From assembly GCF_000717645.1 (NCBI RefSeq), contig NZ_JNZZ01000001.1, positions 523,192 through 587,191 of the forward strand: 64,000 nucleotides of DNA. The letters are read 5' to 3'. Below are positions 42,114-50,622 of this stretch, one piece after another. The DNA is from Streptomyces californicus. Its GTDB lineage: Bacteria > Actinomycetota > Actinomycetes > Streptomycetales > Streptomycetaceae. Below the pieces are notes generated by a model that saw nothing but the letters and a program-made list of their open reading frames with translations, was not told where the DNA came from and searched no databases. The translations under genes were made by a program, and so were the position numbers. The first letter of the stretch is position 1. Every line of letters begins with the position of its first letter.

Positions 42114-42848
42114 TCAGTCCCGCTCGACGATGTGGCCGTCGCTGAGCTCCAGGACCCGGTCGGCCAGGCCCAGCAGCTGGGGGTCGTGCGTGGCGACGAG
42201 CGCGGTGACGTTCTCGCTGCGGACGACGGCGCGGAGCAACTCCATGACGGCGAGGCCGGTCTCGGCGTCGAGCTGTCCGGTGGGCTCGTCGGCGATCAGG
42301 AGGGCGGGGCGGTTGGCGAGGGCGCGGGCGATGGCGACGCGCTGCTGCTGTCCGCCGGAGAGCTCGCCGGGGCGCTGTTCCGCGTGGTCGGCGAGGCCGA
42401 CGAGGGAGAGCAGCAGGGCGACCCGCTCGTCGCGCTCGGCCGGGTCGGCCTTGCGCAGCCGCAGGGGTACGCCGACGTTCTCGGCGGCGCTCAGGATCGG
42501 GATGAGGCCGAAGGACTGGAAGATGAAGCCGACGCGGTCCCGGCGCAGCTCCAGCAGGCCCTTCTCGCCGAGGCCCACGATCTCGGTACCGTCGACGGTG
42601 ATCCGGCCGCTGTCCGGGGCGTCCAGGCCGCCGACGAGGTTGAGCAGGGTGGTCTTGCCGGAGCCGGAGCGGCCCTTGAGCGCGACCAGTTCACCGCGCG
42701 GGATGTCGAAGGAGACGCCGCGCAGCGCGTGCACCGCCGCCTCCCCGCTCCCGTACGAGCGGTGCAGGTCCTCCACCCTGACCATGACCGTGCGGGCCGG
42801 GTCCTCGGCCAGGGCCGTGCCGGACTGCCCGCTGGTGCTCTCGGTCAT
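42114..42848 (-). CDS. ABC transporter ATP-binding protein (LolD/MacB-like), without adjacent permease
   Basis: This 244-residue ATPase has Walker [10 protein letters not shown] (59-67), the signature LSGGQQQR (about 163), Walker [10 protein letters not shown] and the H-loop THD. It belongs to the LolD/MacB/FtsE-like group that works with FtsX-type permeases. No permease gene is next to it: downstream is kdpD and upstream a terminator. Its partner must be elsewhere, or it was left after a loss. A 15-residue polar head precedes the domain. Confidence 0.88.
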   Translation of the reverse strand: MTESTSGQSGTALAEDPARTVMVRVEDLHRSYGSGEAAVHALRGVSFDIPRGELVALKGRSGSGKTTLLNLVGGLDAPDSGRITVDGTEIVGLGEKGLLELRRDRVGFIFQSFGLIPILSAAENVGVPLRLRKADPAERDERVALLLSLVGLADHAEQRPGELSGGQQQRVAIARALANRPALLIADEPTGQLDAETGLAVMELLRAVVRSENVTALVATHDPQLLGLADRVLELSDGHIVERD

Positions 42849-42954
42849 GCTGCTCCCCCGTCATGGTGTACGTGGCCTGCGTCGTCGCCCGCCAAGTATG
42901 TGCGTGCGCCACGCGGCCGGGCAATGGGGTACGGGCGGCGGTCCGGATACGAAA

Positions 42955-42998
42955 GGGCCGGTGGGCCGCACCCGGGCGAGGGTGCGGCCCACCGGCCC
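42955..42998 (-). terminator. Strong hairpin after the DUF3710 gene
   Basis: A 19-bp perfect stem (42955-42973 with 42980-42998) and a 6-base loop lie just past the DUF3710 stop and upstream of the ABC ATPase gene. It should end the dut-DUF3710 transcript. Confidence 0.75.
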
Positions 42999-43031
42999 GC
43001 GTGTGCGGGGGGCGTGCCCCTGCGGCAGCGT

Positions 43032-43805
43032 CTAACGGACCTCGGTGATCTCGGGGCCGCGCTGGAGCTGGCCCATGCCGCCGGAGAACTTCGAGCTCTC
43101 CTGGTCCTCCTGCTGGACGCCCTCGGGCACCATCTGGGCGTCGTCGGGGAGCTTGAGGACGATCGGGTCGCGGGGGGCCATCGGGCCCTCGCCGCGCACG
43201 ACCACGGTGTCCCGGAAGATCGTCTCCAGCAGGCCGGCCGCCTGCGGCTGGACCGCGCCCTGGCCGGAGATCACTCCGCGCAGGAACCAGCGGGGGCCGT
43301 CGACGCCGACGAAGCGCACGAGCTGCACCCCGCCCGTGCCGTCCGGGAGCTGTACGGGGACCTGCGCGCGCAGCTCCCAGCCCAGCGGGCCCTCGACCTC
43401 GTCGATGACCCCGCCCTGCTGGGTGATGCCCGAGGCGATCTCGTCGCGGACCTCGCCCCAGATGCCCTCCTTCTTGGGGGCGGCGAACGCCTGCAGCTGG
43501 ATCGCGCTGTCGCGCAGCACCACGGTGGCGGCGACGATCGCGTCCCCGGCCACCTCGACGCGCAGCTCCATGCCCTCGACACCGGGGACGAAGATGCCGC
43601 CCAGGTCGACCCGGCCGTCACCGGGCTGGGTGACCTCGGAGCTGTCCCAGGGCCCGTCCGGCCGGGGGGCCGGCGGGAGGTTCATCCGCCGGGCGCCGGT
43701 GTCGGCCCCGTCGGATGCGCCCGACTCGTCGGCGACCTGCTCGGTCTCGCGCACCTCGTCCGCCGTGTCCTCGGCGGAACCACTCTTCTTGCGACGTCCG
43801 AACAC
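43032..43805 (-). CDS. DUF3710 family protein
   Basis: This 257-residue protein is started by GTG at 43805 after GGAAGGA. After a basic head (FGRRKK) and an acidic linker to about residue 45, the conserved domain spans about 48-235. It includes GIFVPGVEGMELRVEV and GPRWFLRGVISGQGA. Function is unknown. It starts one base after dut ends, an arrangement conserved with mycobacteria (Rv2696c next to dut). It is probably cytoplasmic. Confidence 0.88.
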   Translation of the reverse strand: MFGRRKKSGSAEDTADEVRETEQVADESGASDGADTGARRMNLPPAPRPDGPWDSSEVTQPGDGRVDLGGIFVPGVEGMELRVEVAGDAIVAATVVLRDSAIQLQAFAAPKKEGIWGEVRDEIASGITQQGGVIDEVEGPLGWELRAQVPVQLPDGTGGVQLVRFVGVDGPRWFLRGVISGQGAVQPQAAGLLETIFRDTVVVRGEGPMAPRDPIVLKLPDDAQMVPEGVQQEDQESSKFSGGMGQLQRGPEITEVR

Positions 43806-43806
43806 G

Positions 43807-44337
43807 TCACTGTCCTTCCCGGTCGGATACGACCGAAGCGTAGCTGTTCCCACCGTGGGTGATCCCGCCCTCGGCGCCGTCCACCGACGCATGGCCGCCG
43901 GTGGACCCGAAGCCCCCTCCGGCCCGCGCCGAGCCGGGAAGTTCCGCCACCTCGTGGAAGCGCACCTTCTCGACCTGCTGGACAACCAGTTGGGCAATCC
44001 GGTCGAACCGCTCGAATCGCACGCTCTCGCGTGGATCGAGGTTGACCACGATCACCTTGATCTCCCCACGGTACCCGGCGTCAACCGTCCCCGGGGCATT
44101 CACGAGGGCCACTCCGCAGCGGGCCGCGAGGCCGGAACGGGGGTGCACGAACGCGGCGTACCCGTCGGGAAGCGCGATCGAGACCCCGGTGGGGAGGACG
44201 GCACGCTCGCCGGGGGCGAGTTCGGCGGCCTCGGTGGTGACCAGGTCGGCCCCGGCGTCGCCCGGGTGCCCGTACGCCGGAACGGGGACCTCCGGGTCGA
44301 GGAGGCGGATCAGTGCGTCGACGGGGGCTCGGGTCAC
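43807..44337 (-). CDS. dut: dUTP diphosphatase
   Basis: This 176-residue trimeric dUTPase has motif 1 PGDAGADL, motif 2 PRSGLA, motif 3 NAPGTVDAGYRGEI, motif 4 RIAQLVVQ and the C-terminal motif 5 GGFGSTGG. It converts dUTP to dUMP, limiting uracil in DNA. A 25-residue tail follows motif 5, longer than usual. The start is GTG at 44337, overlapping the thioesterase stop as GTGA. Confidence 0.96.
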   Translation of the reverse strand: MTRAPVDALIRLLDPEVPVPAYGHPGDAGADLVTTEAAELAPGERAVLPTGVSIALPDGYAAFVHPRSGLAARCGVALVNAPGTVDAGYRGEIKVIVVNLDPRESVRFERFDRIAQLVVQQVEKVRFHEVAELPGSARAGGGFGSTGGHASVDGAEGGITHGGNSYASVVSDREGQ

Positions 44338-44918
44338 GGGTTCACCTCGAAGGCGCGGGCCCGGCGGACCTGGTCCGGGTCGGACATGGCCGCCTGGATC
44401 TCGGCGGGGCGGCCGTTGTCGATGAAGTGGTCGACCTTGACCTCGATGAAGAGGGCGTCGGCGCGGACCGCGACCGGGCCGTCGGGGCCGCCGATCCGGC
44501 CGGTGGCGGTGGAGTAGATCTTGCGGCCGTGCACGGCGGTGATCCGGGCGTCGAGGTGCAGCACGGTGTCCACGGGGACGGGGCGCACGAAGTCGGTCTC
44601 CAGCCGTCCGGTCACCGCGATCGTGCGCAGCAGCCAGTTCAGCGAGCCGAGGGTCTCGTCGAGAGCGGTGGCGAGCACACCGCCGTGGGCGAGGCCGGGA
44701 GCGCCCTGGTGGGCCGGCTGCACGGTGAACTCGGCGGTGACGCTCACGCCTTCACCGGCCCGCGCCATCAGGTGCAGTCCGTGCGGCTGTCCCCCGCCGC
44801 AGCCGAAACAGTGTTCGTAGTGCGCTCCGAGGAGCTCGCCGGGGGCGGGCGCGTCGGGATGCCGGACCGGCTCGACGGCGTCGGCCGGAGGTGTCAGAGC
44901 TGCTGATGTTCCACTCAC
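44334..44918 (-). CDS. PaaI-family (hotdog) thioesterase
   Basis: This 194-residue hotdog-fold protein contains the CFGCG head seen in many actinobacterial members and the LAHGGVLATALDETLG active-site helix, in which Asp and the HGG loop act on acyl-CoA. The C-terminal part is strand-rich. Substrate is unknown. Start is GTG at 44918. It is co-transcribed with dut and DUF3710 and diverges from the DUF3093 gene. Confidence 0.85.
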   Translation of the reverse strand: MSGTSAALTPPADAVEPVRHPDAPAPGELLGAHYEHCFGCGGGQPHGLHLMARAGEGVSVTAEFTVQPAHQGAPGLAHGGVLATALDETLGSLNWLLRTIAVTGRLETDFVRPVPVDTVLHLDARITAVHGRKIYSTATGRIGGPDGPVAVRADALFIEVKVDHFIDNGRPAEIQAAMSDPDQVRRARAFEVNP

Positions 44919-44976
44919 AGGCGCAGACCTTACCCGCGCGGCGGTCCGGCGGTCCCGCCGTGCCAAGCTTGGTGCC

Positions 44977-45435
44977 ATGCAGCCTTCCGCTCCGCCCTTC
45001 GACGAACGCCTCACCGCGCCCCGCTCCTGGTGGTTCATCGCCTTCGGGGTGGGGATCGCCTGCGCCTTGATGCTGCTGCCGCTGGGCACCCTGCCGATGC
45101 TCGCCGGGCTGGTGGGCGGCGGGGCCGCTGCGGCGGTCGTGGTCAGCGGTTACGGCTCCGTCCGGATCCGGGTGGTGGCGGGGTCGCTCATCGCCGGGGA
45201 CGCCCGGATTCCGCTGTCGGCGCTCGGTGAGCCCGAGGTGCTGGACGCGGCGGAGGCGCACGCCTGGCGCACGCACAGGGCGGACGCGAGGGCGTTCATG
45301 CTGTTGCGCGGCTATGTGCGGACGGCGGTGCGGGTGGAGGTCACGGACCCGGAGGACCCGACTCCGTACGTCTATCTGTCCACGCGGGACCCACAGGGGC
45401 TGGCGGCGGCGCTGAGCGCGGTTCCGGCCGCCTGA
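44977..45435 (+). CDS. DUF3093 membrane protein
   Basis: This 152-residue protein starts with the family motif DERLTAPRSWW, followed by two hydrophobic helices (about 20-60) and a soluble domain (IRVVAGSLIAGDARIPLSALG). DUF3093 proteins sit beside dut in many actinobacteria (Rv2698). Function is unknown. It is divergent from the thioesterase gene with a 58-base shared promoter region. Confidence 0.9.
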   Translation: MQPSAPPFDERLTAPRSWWFIAFGVGIACALMLLPLGTLPMLAGLVGGGAAAAVVVSGYGSVRIRVVAGSLIAGDARIPLSALGEPEVLDAAEAHAWRTHRADARAFMLLRGYVRTAVRVEVTDPEDPTPYVYLSTRDPQGLAAALSAVPAA

Positions 45436-45495
45436 GCGGACGTTCGGGCGGGACCCCGGAGCCCGGGCGCCGCGCGTTCGGCGTCGGGACGGCCC

Positions 45496-46458
45496 TCAGT
45501 GCCCCTCGATCTCCTTGGGCAGCTCGGCCGGGTCGGCGGGCTGCTCCAGCGGGGGCAGGGCGGGCAGCCGGTCCCAGGGGACCTGCTGCTTGCGCAGGTC
45601 GCTCCTGATCCGGTCGGCGAGCTTGCGGGTGTCGCGGCGATTCATCGTGGCGCCCACGGCGGCGCCGATCATGAACGGGATCAGGTTCGGCAGATTGCGC
45701 GCCATGCGCTTCATGATCTGCTGGCGCAGCTCGCGCTTCATCTGGCCGCCGAGGGCGGCGTTCAGCGTGGTGGGCCGGGTGACGTCGATGCCGCGTTCCT
45801 CGGTCCACGACGTCAGGTAGGCGCTGCTGCGCTGCCCGAGATTGCCGGGCGGGCGGAGGCCGTAGACCTCGTGGAGCTCGGCGACGAGCTTCATCTCTAT
45901 CGCGGCGACGCCGGTCACCTCCGCCGCCAGCTCGGCGAGCATGGCCGGCGGTACGGGCATCATGGCGGCGGCGCCGATGCCTGCGCCGACGGTCGCGGTG
46001 CCCCGGCAGGCTCCCGTCACCAGCTTGTCCGCCAGCTCCTCGGGCCCCAGCCCGGGGAACTGCCTGCGCAGGGTGGCGAGGTCGCGCACGGGCACCCGGG
46101 GGGCCGTGTCGATGATGCGGTCGGCCAGCTGCGCGGCCAGCGCCTTCGCACTCTCCCCGCTCTTGCGCATCCCCCGTTTCACGGCGTGCAGGCGGCCCCC
46201 TGTCGTGGGCTCCGCCCCGTCCTGCCGGTCGTGCTCTGCGGGCCGGTCCGGCAGCGGAGCCGCCCCGGCCACTTCGAGCGAGGCCGAACGGCCTCGCTCG
46301 TCGCCGGAACCGCCGGAGTGATCCGGCGGGGTGGCGGACCGCTCGGCAGACGCGTGAACGCCTTCTGCCGGGCCTGTACCGCCCGTACCGTCGTGCTGTT
46401 CCTGCTGGCCGTGCCGACGCCAGGGGCGCCGCTTCCGGAACGGTGTATCGCCTGCCAC
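45496..46458 (-). CDS. Uncharacterised protein with two hydrophobic segments
   Basis: This 320-residue protein is disordered and charged for its first 95 residues. It then has a conserved helical part with hydrophobic stretches around residues 155-185 (VGAGIGAAAMMPVPPAM) and 255-275 (LIPFMIGAAVGATMNRRDT). The alternation suggests membrane association, and an EcsC-like fold is possible but not demonstrated. It lies between DUF4193 and DUF3093, transcribed with DUF4193 (13 bases apart). Confidence 0.65.
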   Translation of the reverse strand: MAGDTPFRKRRPWRRHGQQEQHDGTGGTGPAEGVHASAERSATPPDHSGGSGDERGRSASLEVAGAAPLPDRPAEHDRQDGAEPTTGGRLHAVKRGMRKSGESAKALAAQLADRIIDTAPRVPVRDLATLRRQFPGLGPEELADKLVTGACRGTATVGAGIGAAAMMPVPPAMLAELAAEVTGVAAIEMKLVAELHEVYGLRPPGNLGQRSSAYLTSWTEERGIDVTRPTTLNAALGGQMKRELRQQIMKRMARNLPNLIPFMIGAAVGATMNRRDTRKLADRIRSDLRKQQVPWDRLPALPPLEQPADPAELPKEIEGH

Positions 46459-46471
46459 GGCCGACCCGACC

Positions 46472-46768
46472 TCAGTCGCAGTCGCGGCAGATGGGCTGAC
46501 CGTTCTTCTCGCGGGCCAGCTGGCTGCGGTGGTGCACCAGGAAGCAGCTCATGCAGGTGAACTCGTCGGCCTGCTTGGGCAGCACCCGGACGGCCAGCTC
46601 CTCGTTGGAGAGGTCCGCGCCGGGCAGCTCCAGGCCCTCGGCGGCGTCGAACTCGTCGACGTCGACGGCGGAGGCCGTCTTGTCGCTCCGGCGCGCCTTG
46701 AGCTCTTCGAGGCTGTCCTGGTCGACGTCGTCGTCGGTCTTGCGTGGGGTGTCGTAATCCGTTGCCAT
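46472..46768 (-). CDS. DUF4193 zinc-binding protein
   Basis: This 98-residue acidic protein has a C-terminal treble-clef-like zinc site formed by CMSC and CRDC. It is near-universal in actinobacteria (compare Rv2699c) and often abundant; the role is unknown. A long 5' region (46769-47173) suggests its own regulated promoter. Confidence 0.92.
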   Translation of the reverse strand: MATDYDTPRKTDDDVDQDSLEELKARRSDKTASAVDVDEFDAAEGLELPGADLSNEELAVRVLPKQADEFTCMSCFLVHHRSQLAREKNGQPICRDCD

Positions 46769-47173
46769 GTCGCTCTCCCCCTCTTGGGTTCATACGGGTG
46801 TCTCAGCGCACGTAACGCGTGAGAGGCCGGACTTGTGCCCGACCTGAGGCGGAGATTTTGCCTCACATCAAGGTCTGTTACTCAATCGACACCCGACCGG
46901 CCGCCTCGGCGAGGCTCGGCTTGGGTGGCGATGGGGACCGTACACGGTCCCGTCGGCGCAGTTCACAGGTGCCACCCCGTGTACTTCCCGTGATAATGAT
47001 CCCTGAAAACCCGGGCGTTTACCGGCTTTCCGGCGGAGTCGTCGTCACGGTGCGTAGATGGCCGAAAAATCGCCCGTGTGATCGATCACACACGGAACAC
47101 TCGGGGACGGGTCACGAAAATTCCGCCCAAAGCGAACATGAGAATGCGGTGAGAAATCACAGCGCGCCGCTTC
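46769..47173. other. 405-base gap upstream of DUF4193
   Basis: No gene is supported. It is A/T-richer than the genes around it and contains the 16-bp palindrome listed at 47076-47091. A TGATAATGAT stretch near 46991 resembles half of a Zur/Fur box. Promoters for DUF4193 are expected here. Confidence 0.5.
47076..47091. promoter_or_regulatory. Perfect 16-bp palindrome
   Basis: GTGTGATCGATCACAC is fully symmetric and contains the GTG-N6-CAC core that some actinobacterial CRP-like regulators bind. It lies about 310 bases upstream of DUF4193 and 85 bases downstream of cutS, so the gene it serves is unclear. Confidence 0.45.
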
Positions 47174-48415
47174 TCAGACCGGCAGGGTGACGCGCATCAC
47201 GAGCCCCCCGCCCTCGCGGGGCTCCGCGATGATACGGCCTCCGTGGGCCCGCGCGACGGATCGCGCGATCGACAGGCCGAGGCCGACGCCCTTGTCGCTG
47301 CCCGTACGCTCCGTGCGCAGCCGCCGGAACGGCTCGAAGAGGTTGTCGACCTCGTACGCCGGGACGACCGGACCGCTGTTGGAGACGGTGAGCAGGGCCT
47401 GCCCGTGCCGGACCTCCGTGGCGACCTCCACCCAGCCGTCCTCGGGCACGTTGTAGCGCACGGCGTTCTGCACGAGGTTCAGCGCGATCCGCTCCAGCAG
47501 GACCCCGTTGCCCTGGACCACGGCCGATCCCCGCTCCCCGCGGATCTCGACGCCCTTCTCCACCGCCTCCGTCCGGGTCTGGTCGATGGCGCGTTCGGCG
47601 ACCTCCGCCAGATCCACCGGCTTGCGCTCGACGATCTGGTTGTCGCTGCGGGCCAGCAGCAGGAGGCCCTCCACCAGCTGCTCGCTGCGCTCGTTGGTGG
47701 CCAGGAGCGTCTTGCCGAGCTGGTGCAGCTCCGGCGGGGCCCCGGGGTCGGAGAGGTGGACCTCCAGCAGCGTGCGGTTGATCGCCAGAGGGGTGCGCAG
47801 TTCGTGCGAGGCGTTGCCGACGAACCGCTGCTGCGCGGTGAACGCCCGCTCCAGCCGGTCCAGCATGTCGTCGAAGGTGTCCGCCAGCTCCTTGAGCTCG
47901 TCGTCCGGGCCGTCCAGCTCGATCCGCCGGGTGAGGTCCGTACCGGCCACCCGGCGGGCGGTCCGGGTGATCCGCCCGAGCGGGGACAGGACGCGCCCGG
48001 CCATGGCGTAGCCGAAGGCGAAGGCGATCACACTGAGGCCGACGAGCGCGAGGAGCGACCGGTTGAGCAAGGTGTCCAGGGCGTGCTGGCGCTGGGCGGC
48101 CGTGCACGCCTTGATCGTCTCGTTCACCTGGTCGATGTTGGTCGCCGACGAGAGCTGCGGGCAGGTGTCGCTGGCGATCAGCACGTTGGTGCCGCCGACC
48201 TTCAGCTCCAGGCTCCCCGCGTCGTGCAGGGCCTGCGCGGCCAGCATGTAGATGATCGACAGCAGCACGATGCCGGCGATCAGGAACATCCCGCCGTACA
48301 GCAGCGTGAGACGTATGCGGATGGTCGGCCGCAGCCAGGGGTACGGCGGCTCGTGCTGCTTGGGCTCCCAGGTGGGCTTCGGAGGCGCCGCGGGGGGCTC
48401 CGGGGTGGTGGCCAT
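47174..48415 (-). CDS. cutS: CutS sensor histidine kinase
   Basis: This 413-residue kinase has two membrane helices (about 38-62 and 120-142) enclosing a short outer domain with just two cysteines, Cys85 and Cys104. HAMP follows, then phospho-acceptor His204 in NASHELRTPLA and a GHKL domain. Location next to cutR and near hemH matches cutRS of S. coelicolor (SCO5862/5863). Published work, as I recall it, links CutS cysteines to sensing extracellular disulfide/secretion stress. The ATG is five bases from the cutR stop. Confidence 0.88.
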   Translation of the reverse strand: MATTPEPPAAPPKPTWEPKQHEPPYPWLRPTIRIRLTLLYGGMFLIAGIVLLSIIYMLAAQALHDAGSLELKVGGTNVLIASDTCPQLSSATNIDQVNETIKACTAAQRQHALDTLLNRSLLALVGLSVIAFAFGYAMAGRVLSPLGRITRTARRVAGTDLTRRIELDGPDDELKELADTFDDMLDRLERAFTAQQRFVGNASHELRTPLAINRTLLEVHLSDPGAPPELHQLGKTLLATNERSEQLVEGLLLLARSDNQIVERKPVDLAEVAERAIDQTRTEAVEKGVEIRGERGSAVVQGNGVLLERIALNLVQNAVRYNVPEDGWVEVATEVRHGQALLTVSNSGPVVPAYEVDNLFEPFRRLRTERTGSDKGVGLGLSIARSVARAHGGRIIAEPREGGGLVMRVTLPV

Positions 48416-48420
48416 GGTCC

Positions 48421-49074
48421 TCAGATCCGGTATCCGGAGCCCGGCACGGTGACGATGACGGGCGGTTCGCCGAGCTTGCGGCGGAGTGTCATCACCGTGA
48501 CCCGCACCACGTTGGTGAAGGGGTCGGTGTTCTCGTCCCACGCCTTCTCCAGCAGCTGCTCCGCCGAGACGACCGCGCCCTCGCTGCGCATCAGGACCTC
48601 CAGCACCGCGAACTCCTTCGGCGCGAGCTGGATCTCCACGTCGTCGCGGAAGACCTCGCGGCGGTTCGGATCGAGCTTGATGCCGGCGCGCTCCAGGACG
48701 GGCGGCAGCGCCACCGTCGTACGGCGGCCCAGCGCGCGCACCCGGGCGGTCAGCTCGCTGAAGGCGAAGGGCTTGGGCAGGTAGTCGTCCGCGCCCAGCT
48801 CCAGACCCTCGACCCGGTCGCTGACGTCGCCGGAGGCGGTGAGCATGAGCACCCGGGTGGGCATGCCCAGCTCGACGATCCGGCGGCACACGTCGTCGCC
48901 GTGCACCAGCGGGAGGTCGCGGTCCAGCACGACGACGTCGTAGTCGTTGACCCCGATGCGCTCCAGGGCCGCGGCTCCGTCGTAGACGACGTCGACGGCC
49001 ATGGCCTCCCGGCGCAGTCCGGTGGCCACCGCATCGGCGAGCAGCTGCTCGTCCTCGACGACGAGTACGCGCAC
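48421..49074 (-). CDS. cutR: CutR response regulator
   Basis: This 217-residue OmpR-type regulator has Asp51 in VVLDRDLPLVHGD, switch Lys in DYLPKPFA and a winged helix ending VTVPGSGYRI. It pairs with CutS. The start is GTG at 49074 after AAGGAAGGA. The upstream region contains TGAGG direct repeats one helical turn apart, a likely OmpR-type binding site. In S. lividans the pair was first found through effects on copper/tyrosinase; later work points to secretion stress. Confidence 0.9.
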   Translation of the reverse strand: MRVLVVEDEQLLADAVATGLRREAMAVDVVYDGAAALERIGVNDYDVVVLDRDLPLVHGDDVCRRIVELGMPTRVLMLTASGDVSDRVEGLELGADDYLPKPFAFSELTARVRALGRRTTVALPPVLERAGIKLDPNRREVFRDDVEIQLAPKEFAVLEVLMRSEGAVVSAEQLLEKAWDENTDPFTNVVRVTVMTLRRKLGEPPVIVTVPGSGYRI

Positions 49075-49468
49075 GGCGCAGTCCTTCCTTCGGTCCTTCG
49101 ATGGGTACACGGAGCGAGCGGCCCACGCGGGGCCGCTCGGGCGCGGACAGCGATGCCCACTGTGTGATCCCATCCTGCCCGCAACGCGCATAAACCGGCG
49201 GTAAGGCGGCGGGCCGACCGGGCCGACCGCCGACGCTCGCCGGGCGTCCCCCCGGAAAACCGGCGGATTTCCGAGGGGAGTTGAGGTTTCTCTGAGGCTC
49301 GGCATGGGGATGAGGGGTTCACACCCGCGATCACGCCTGCCATGTGGCATCCCACGGCCCGCTCGTTTTTCCCCGAGTGACGGCGCGATCACCCGCTCCT
49401 CCGGCACCCCGGCCGGGGGTACCCCGGGCACACCCCCGTGCCACCGACCCACGATGAGGGGGCGCATC
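49075..49468. other. Divergent regulatory region of cutR and a small gene
   Basis: About 390 bases without a supported gene. It holds the TGAGG repeats listed separately and a moderately A/T-rich core (49250-49300), consistent with back-to-back promoters. Confidence 0.5.
49282..49297. promoter_or_regulatory. TGAGG direct repeat, candidate CutR (OmpR-type) site
   Basis: TGAGG occurs at 49282-49286 and 49293-49297, start-to-start 11 bases, with a further copy at 49311-49315. OmpR-family dimers bind such tandem half-sites. The position, about 210 bases upstream of cutR and 170 upstream of the small gene, allows control of either. Confidence 0.4.
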
Positions 49469-49642
49469 ATGGACGCTTTCACCGCAGGCCTGCTGCAGCG
49501 CATCAAGACGACCGAGTCCGACCTCACGCGGGCGCGCGAGGAGGGCGACGACTTCCTCGCGGACGTCGAGCAGGGCGAGCTGGACGATCTCCACCGTCTC
49601 GCCGCCGAGCACGGCGTGAACATCGGCGCCGCCACCGCCTGA
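49469..49642 (+). CDS. 57-residue conserved small protein
   Basis: This short frame starts with ATG at 49469 seven bases after GAGGGGG. It encodes an acidic, mostly helical peptide (AGLLQRIKTTESDLTRAREE, then DDFLADVEQGELDDLHRLAAEHGV). Coding bias is good and a strong terminator follows at once. I recall close relatives beside cutRS in other Streptomyces. Function is unknown. Confidence 0.75.
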   Translation: MDAFTAGLLQRIKTTESDLTRAREEGDDFLADVEQGELDDLHRLAAEHGVNIGAATA

Positions 49643-49650
49643 GCCGTATC

Positions 49651-49693
49651 CCGCGGGGCCCCGGACACCTCGACGGTGTCCGGGGCCCCGCGG
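49651..49693. terminator. Strong bidirectional hairpin
   Basis: A 19-bp perfect stem (49651-49669 with 49675-49693) and a 5-base loop lie between the small gene and the convergent inositol monophosphatase gene. Confidence 0.75.
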
Positions 49694-49754
49694 CGTGTAC
49701 GGCGGTCTCAGGGCCCCTACCAGGGCTTTCCCACGGCGCCCGCCGTGCGCCGCG

Positions 49755-50555
49755 TCAGTCGTGCCAGGCGCCCAGCTCCTCCAGCGCGGCCTGGAGCGGC
49801 TCGAAGACGCCGGGGGTGGCGGCCACCGTGAGGTCGCCGTCGGCGGGCAGTCCGGGGCGGCCGCCGGTCAGCGCGCCCGCCTCCCGGGCGATGAGGTCGC
49901 CGGCCGCCAGGTCCCACGGGTGCAGCCCGCGCTCGTAGTAGCCGTCGAGACGGCCCGCCGCCACGTCGCAGAGGTCGATGGCGGCCGACCCGCCGCGCCG
50001 GATGTCCCGCAGTCGCGGGATCAGCCGCTGGGCGACGTCCGCCTGGTGGGCGCGGACGTGGGCGACGTAGTTGAAGCCGGTCGAGACGAGCGCCTGGTCC
50101 AGCGGTGGGGCGGGCCGGCAGCGCAGGGCCTCGCCGTTGGCGAAGGCGCCGCCGCCGAGGACCGCCCGGAAGGTCTCCCGGCGCATCGGGGCCTCCACGA
50201 CGCCGACGACCCGCTCGCCGTCGCGTTCGGCGGCGATGGAGACCGCCCAGGTCGGCAGCCCGTAGAGGTAGTTCACCGTGCCGTCGAGCGGGTCGATGAC
50301 CCAGCGGATACCGGTGGTGCCGGGGGCGCCGGCGCCCTCCTCCCCCAGGAAGCCGTCGTCGGGTCGGAAGTCGGAGAGGTAGCCGGTGATCAGCTTCTCG
50401 GCGGCGATGTCCATCTCGGTGACCACGTCGATGGGGCTGGACTTGGTCGCGGCCACCCCGAGATCGGCCGGGCGGCCGTCCCGCAGCAGGGCCCCGGCGC
50501 GGCGGGCCGCCTCCAGGGCGAGGTCGAGCAGTTCGGAGAGGTCGGGGTCGGTCAC
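49755..50555 (-). CDS. Inositol monophosphatase family protein (SuhB-like)
   Basis: This 266-residue metal-dependent phosphatase has GEEG at 71-74, DPLDGT at 88-93 and HPWDLAAG near 216-223. These are the three metal and substrate motifs. It may act on inositol 1-phosphate, histidinol phosphate or 3'-phosphoadenylate. The start is GTG at 50555 after GGGAG. It lies 67 bases after hemH in the same direction. A suhB homologue sits in the same neighbourhood in M. tuberculosis (Rv2701c), from memory. Confidence 0.88.
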   Translation of the reverse strand: MTDPDLSELLDLALEAARRAGALLRDGRPADLGVAATKSSPIDVVTEMDIAAEKLITGYLSDFRPDDGFLGEEGAGAPGTTGIRWVIDPLDGTVNYLYGLPTWAVSIAAERDGERVVGVVEAPMRRETFRAVLGGGAFANGEALRCRPAPPLDQALVSTGFNYVAHVRAHQADVAQRLIPRLRDIRRGGSAAIDLCDVAAGRLDGYYERGLHPWDLAAGDLIAREAGALTGGRPGLPADGDLTVAATPGVFEPLQAALEELGAWHD

Positions 50556-50622
50556 GGTGCTCCCAGGTGGTCGGTGCGCGCGGGCCGGCGGTCGTACGGG
50601 GCCCGCGCCTCGGGCGTACGGG

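Noticed and set aside
46981..47000. TGATAATGAT as a Zur or Fur box
   Set aside because: Only one half resembles the consensus; the other arm is not complementary, so it is not listed as a site.
46819..47190. Plus-strand frame of 123 codons in the gap upstream of DUF4193
   Set aside because: Composition and codon use are non-coding, it runs into the cutS 3' end, and no family resemblance is seen.
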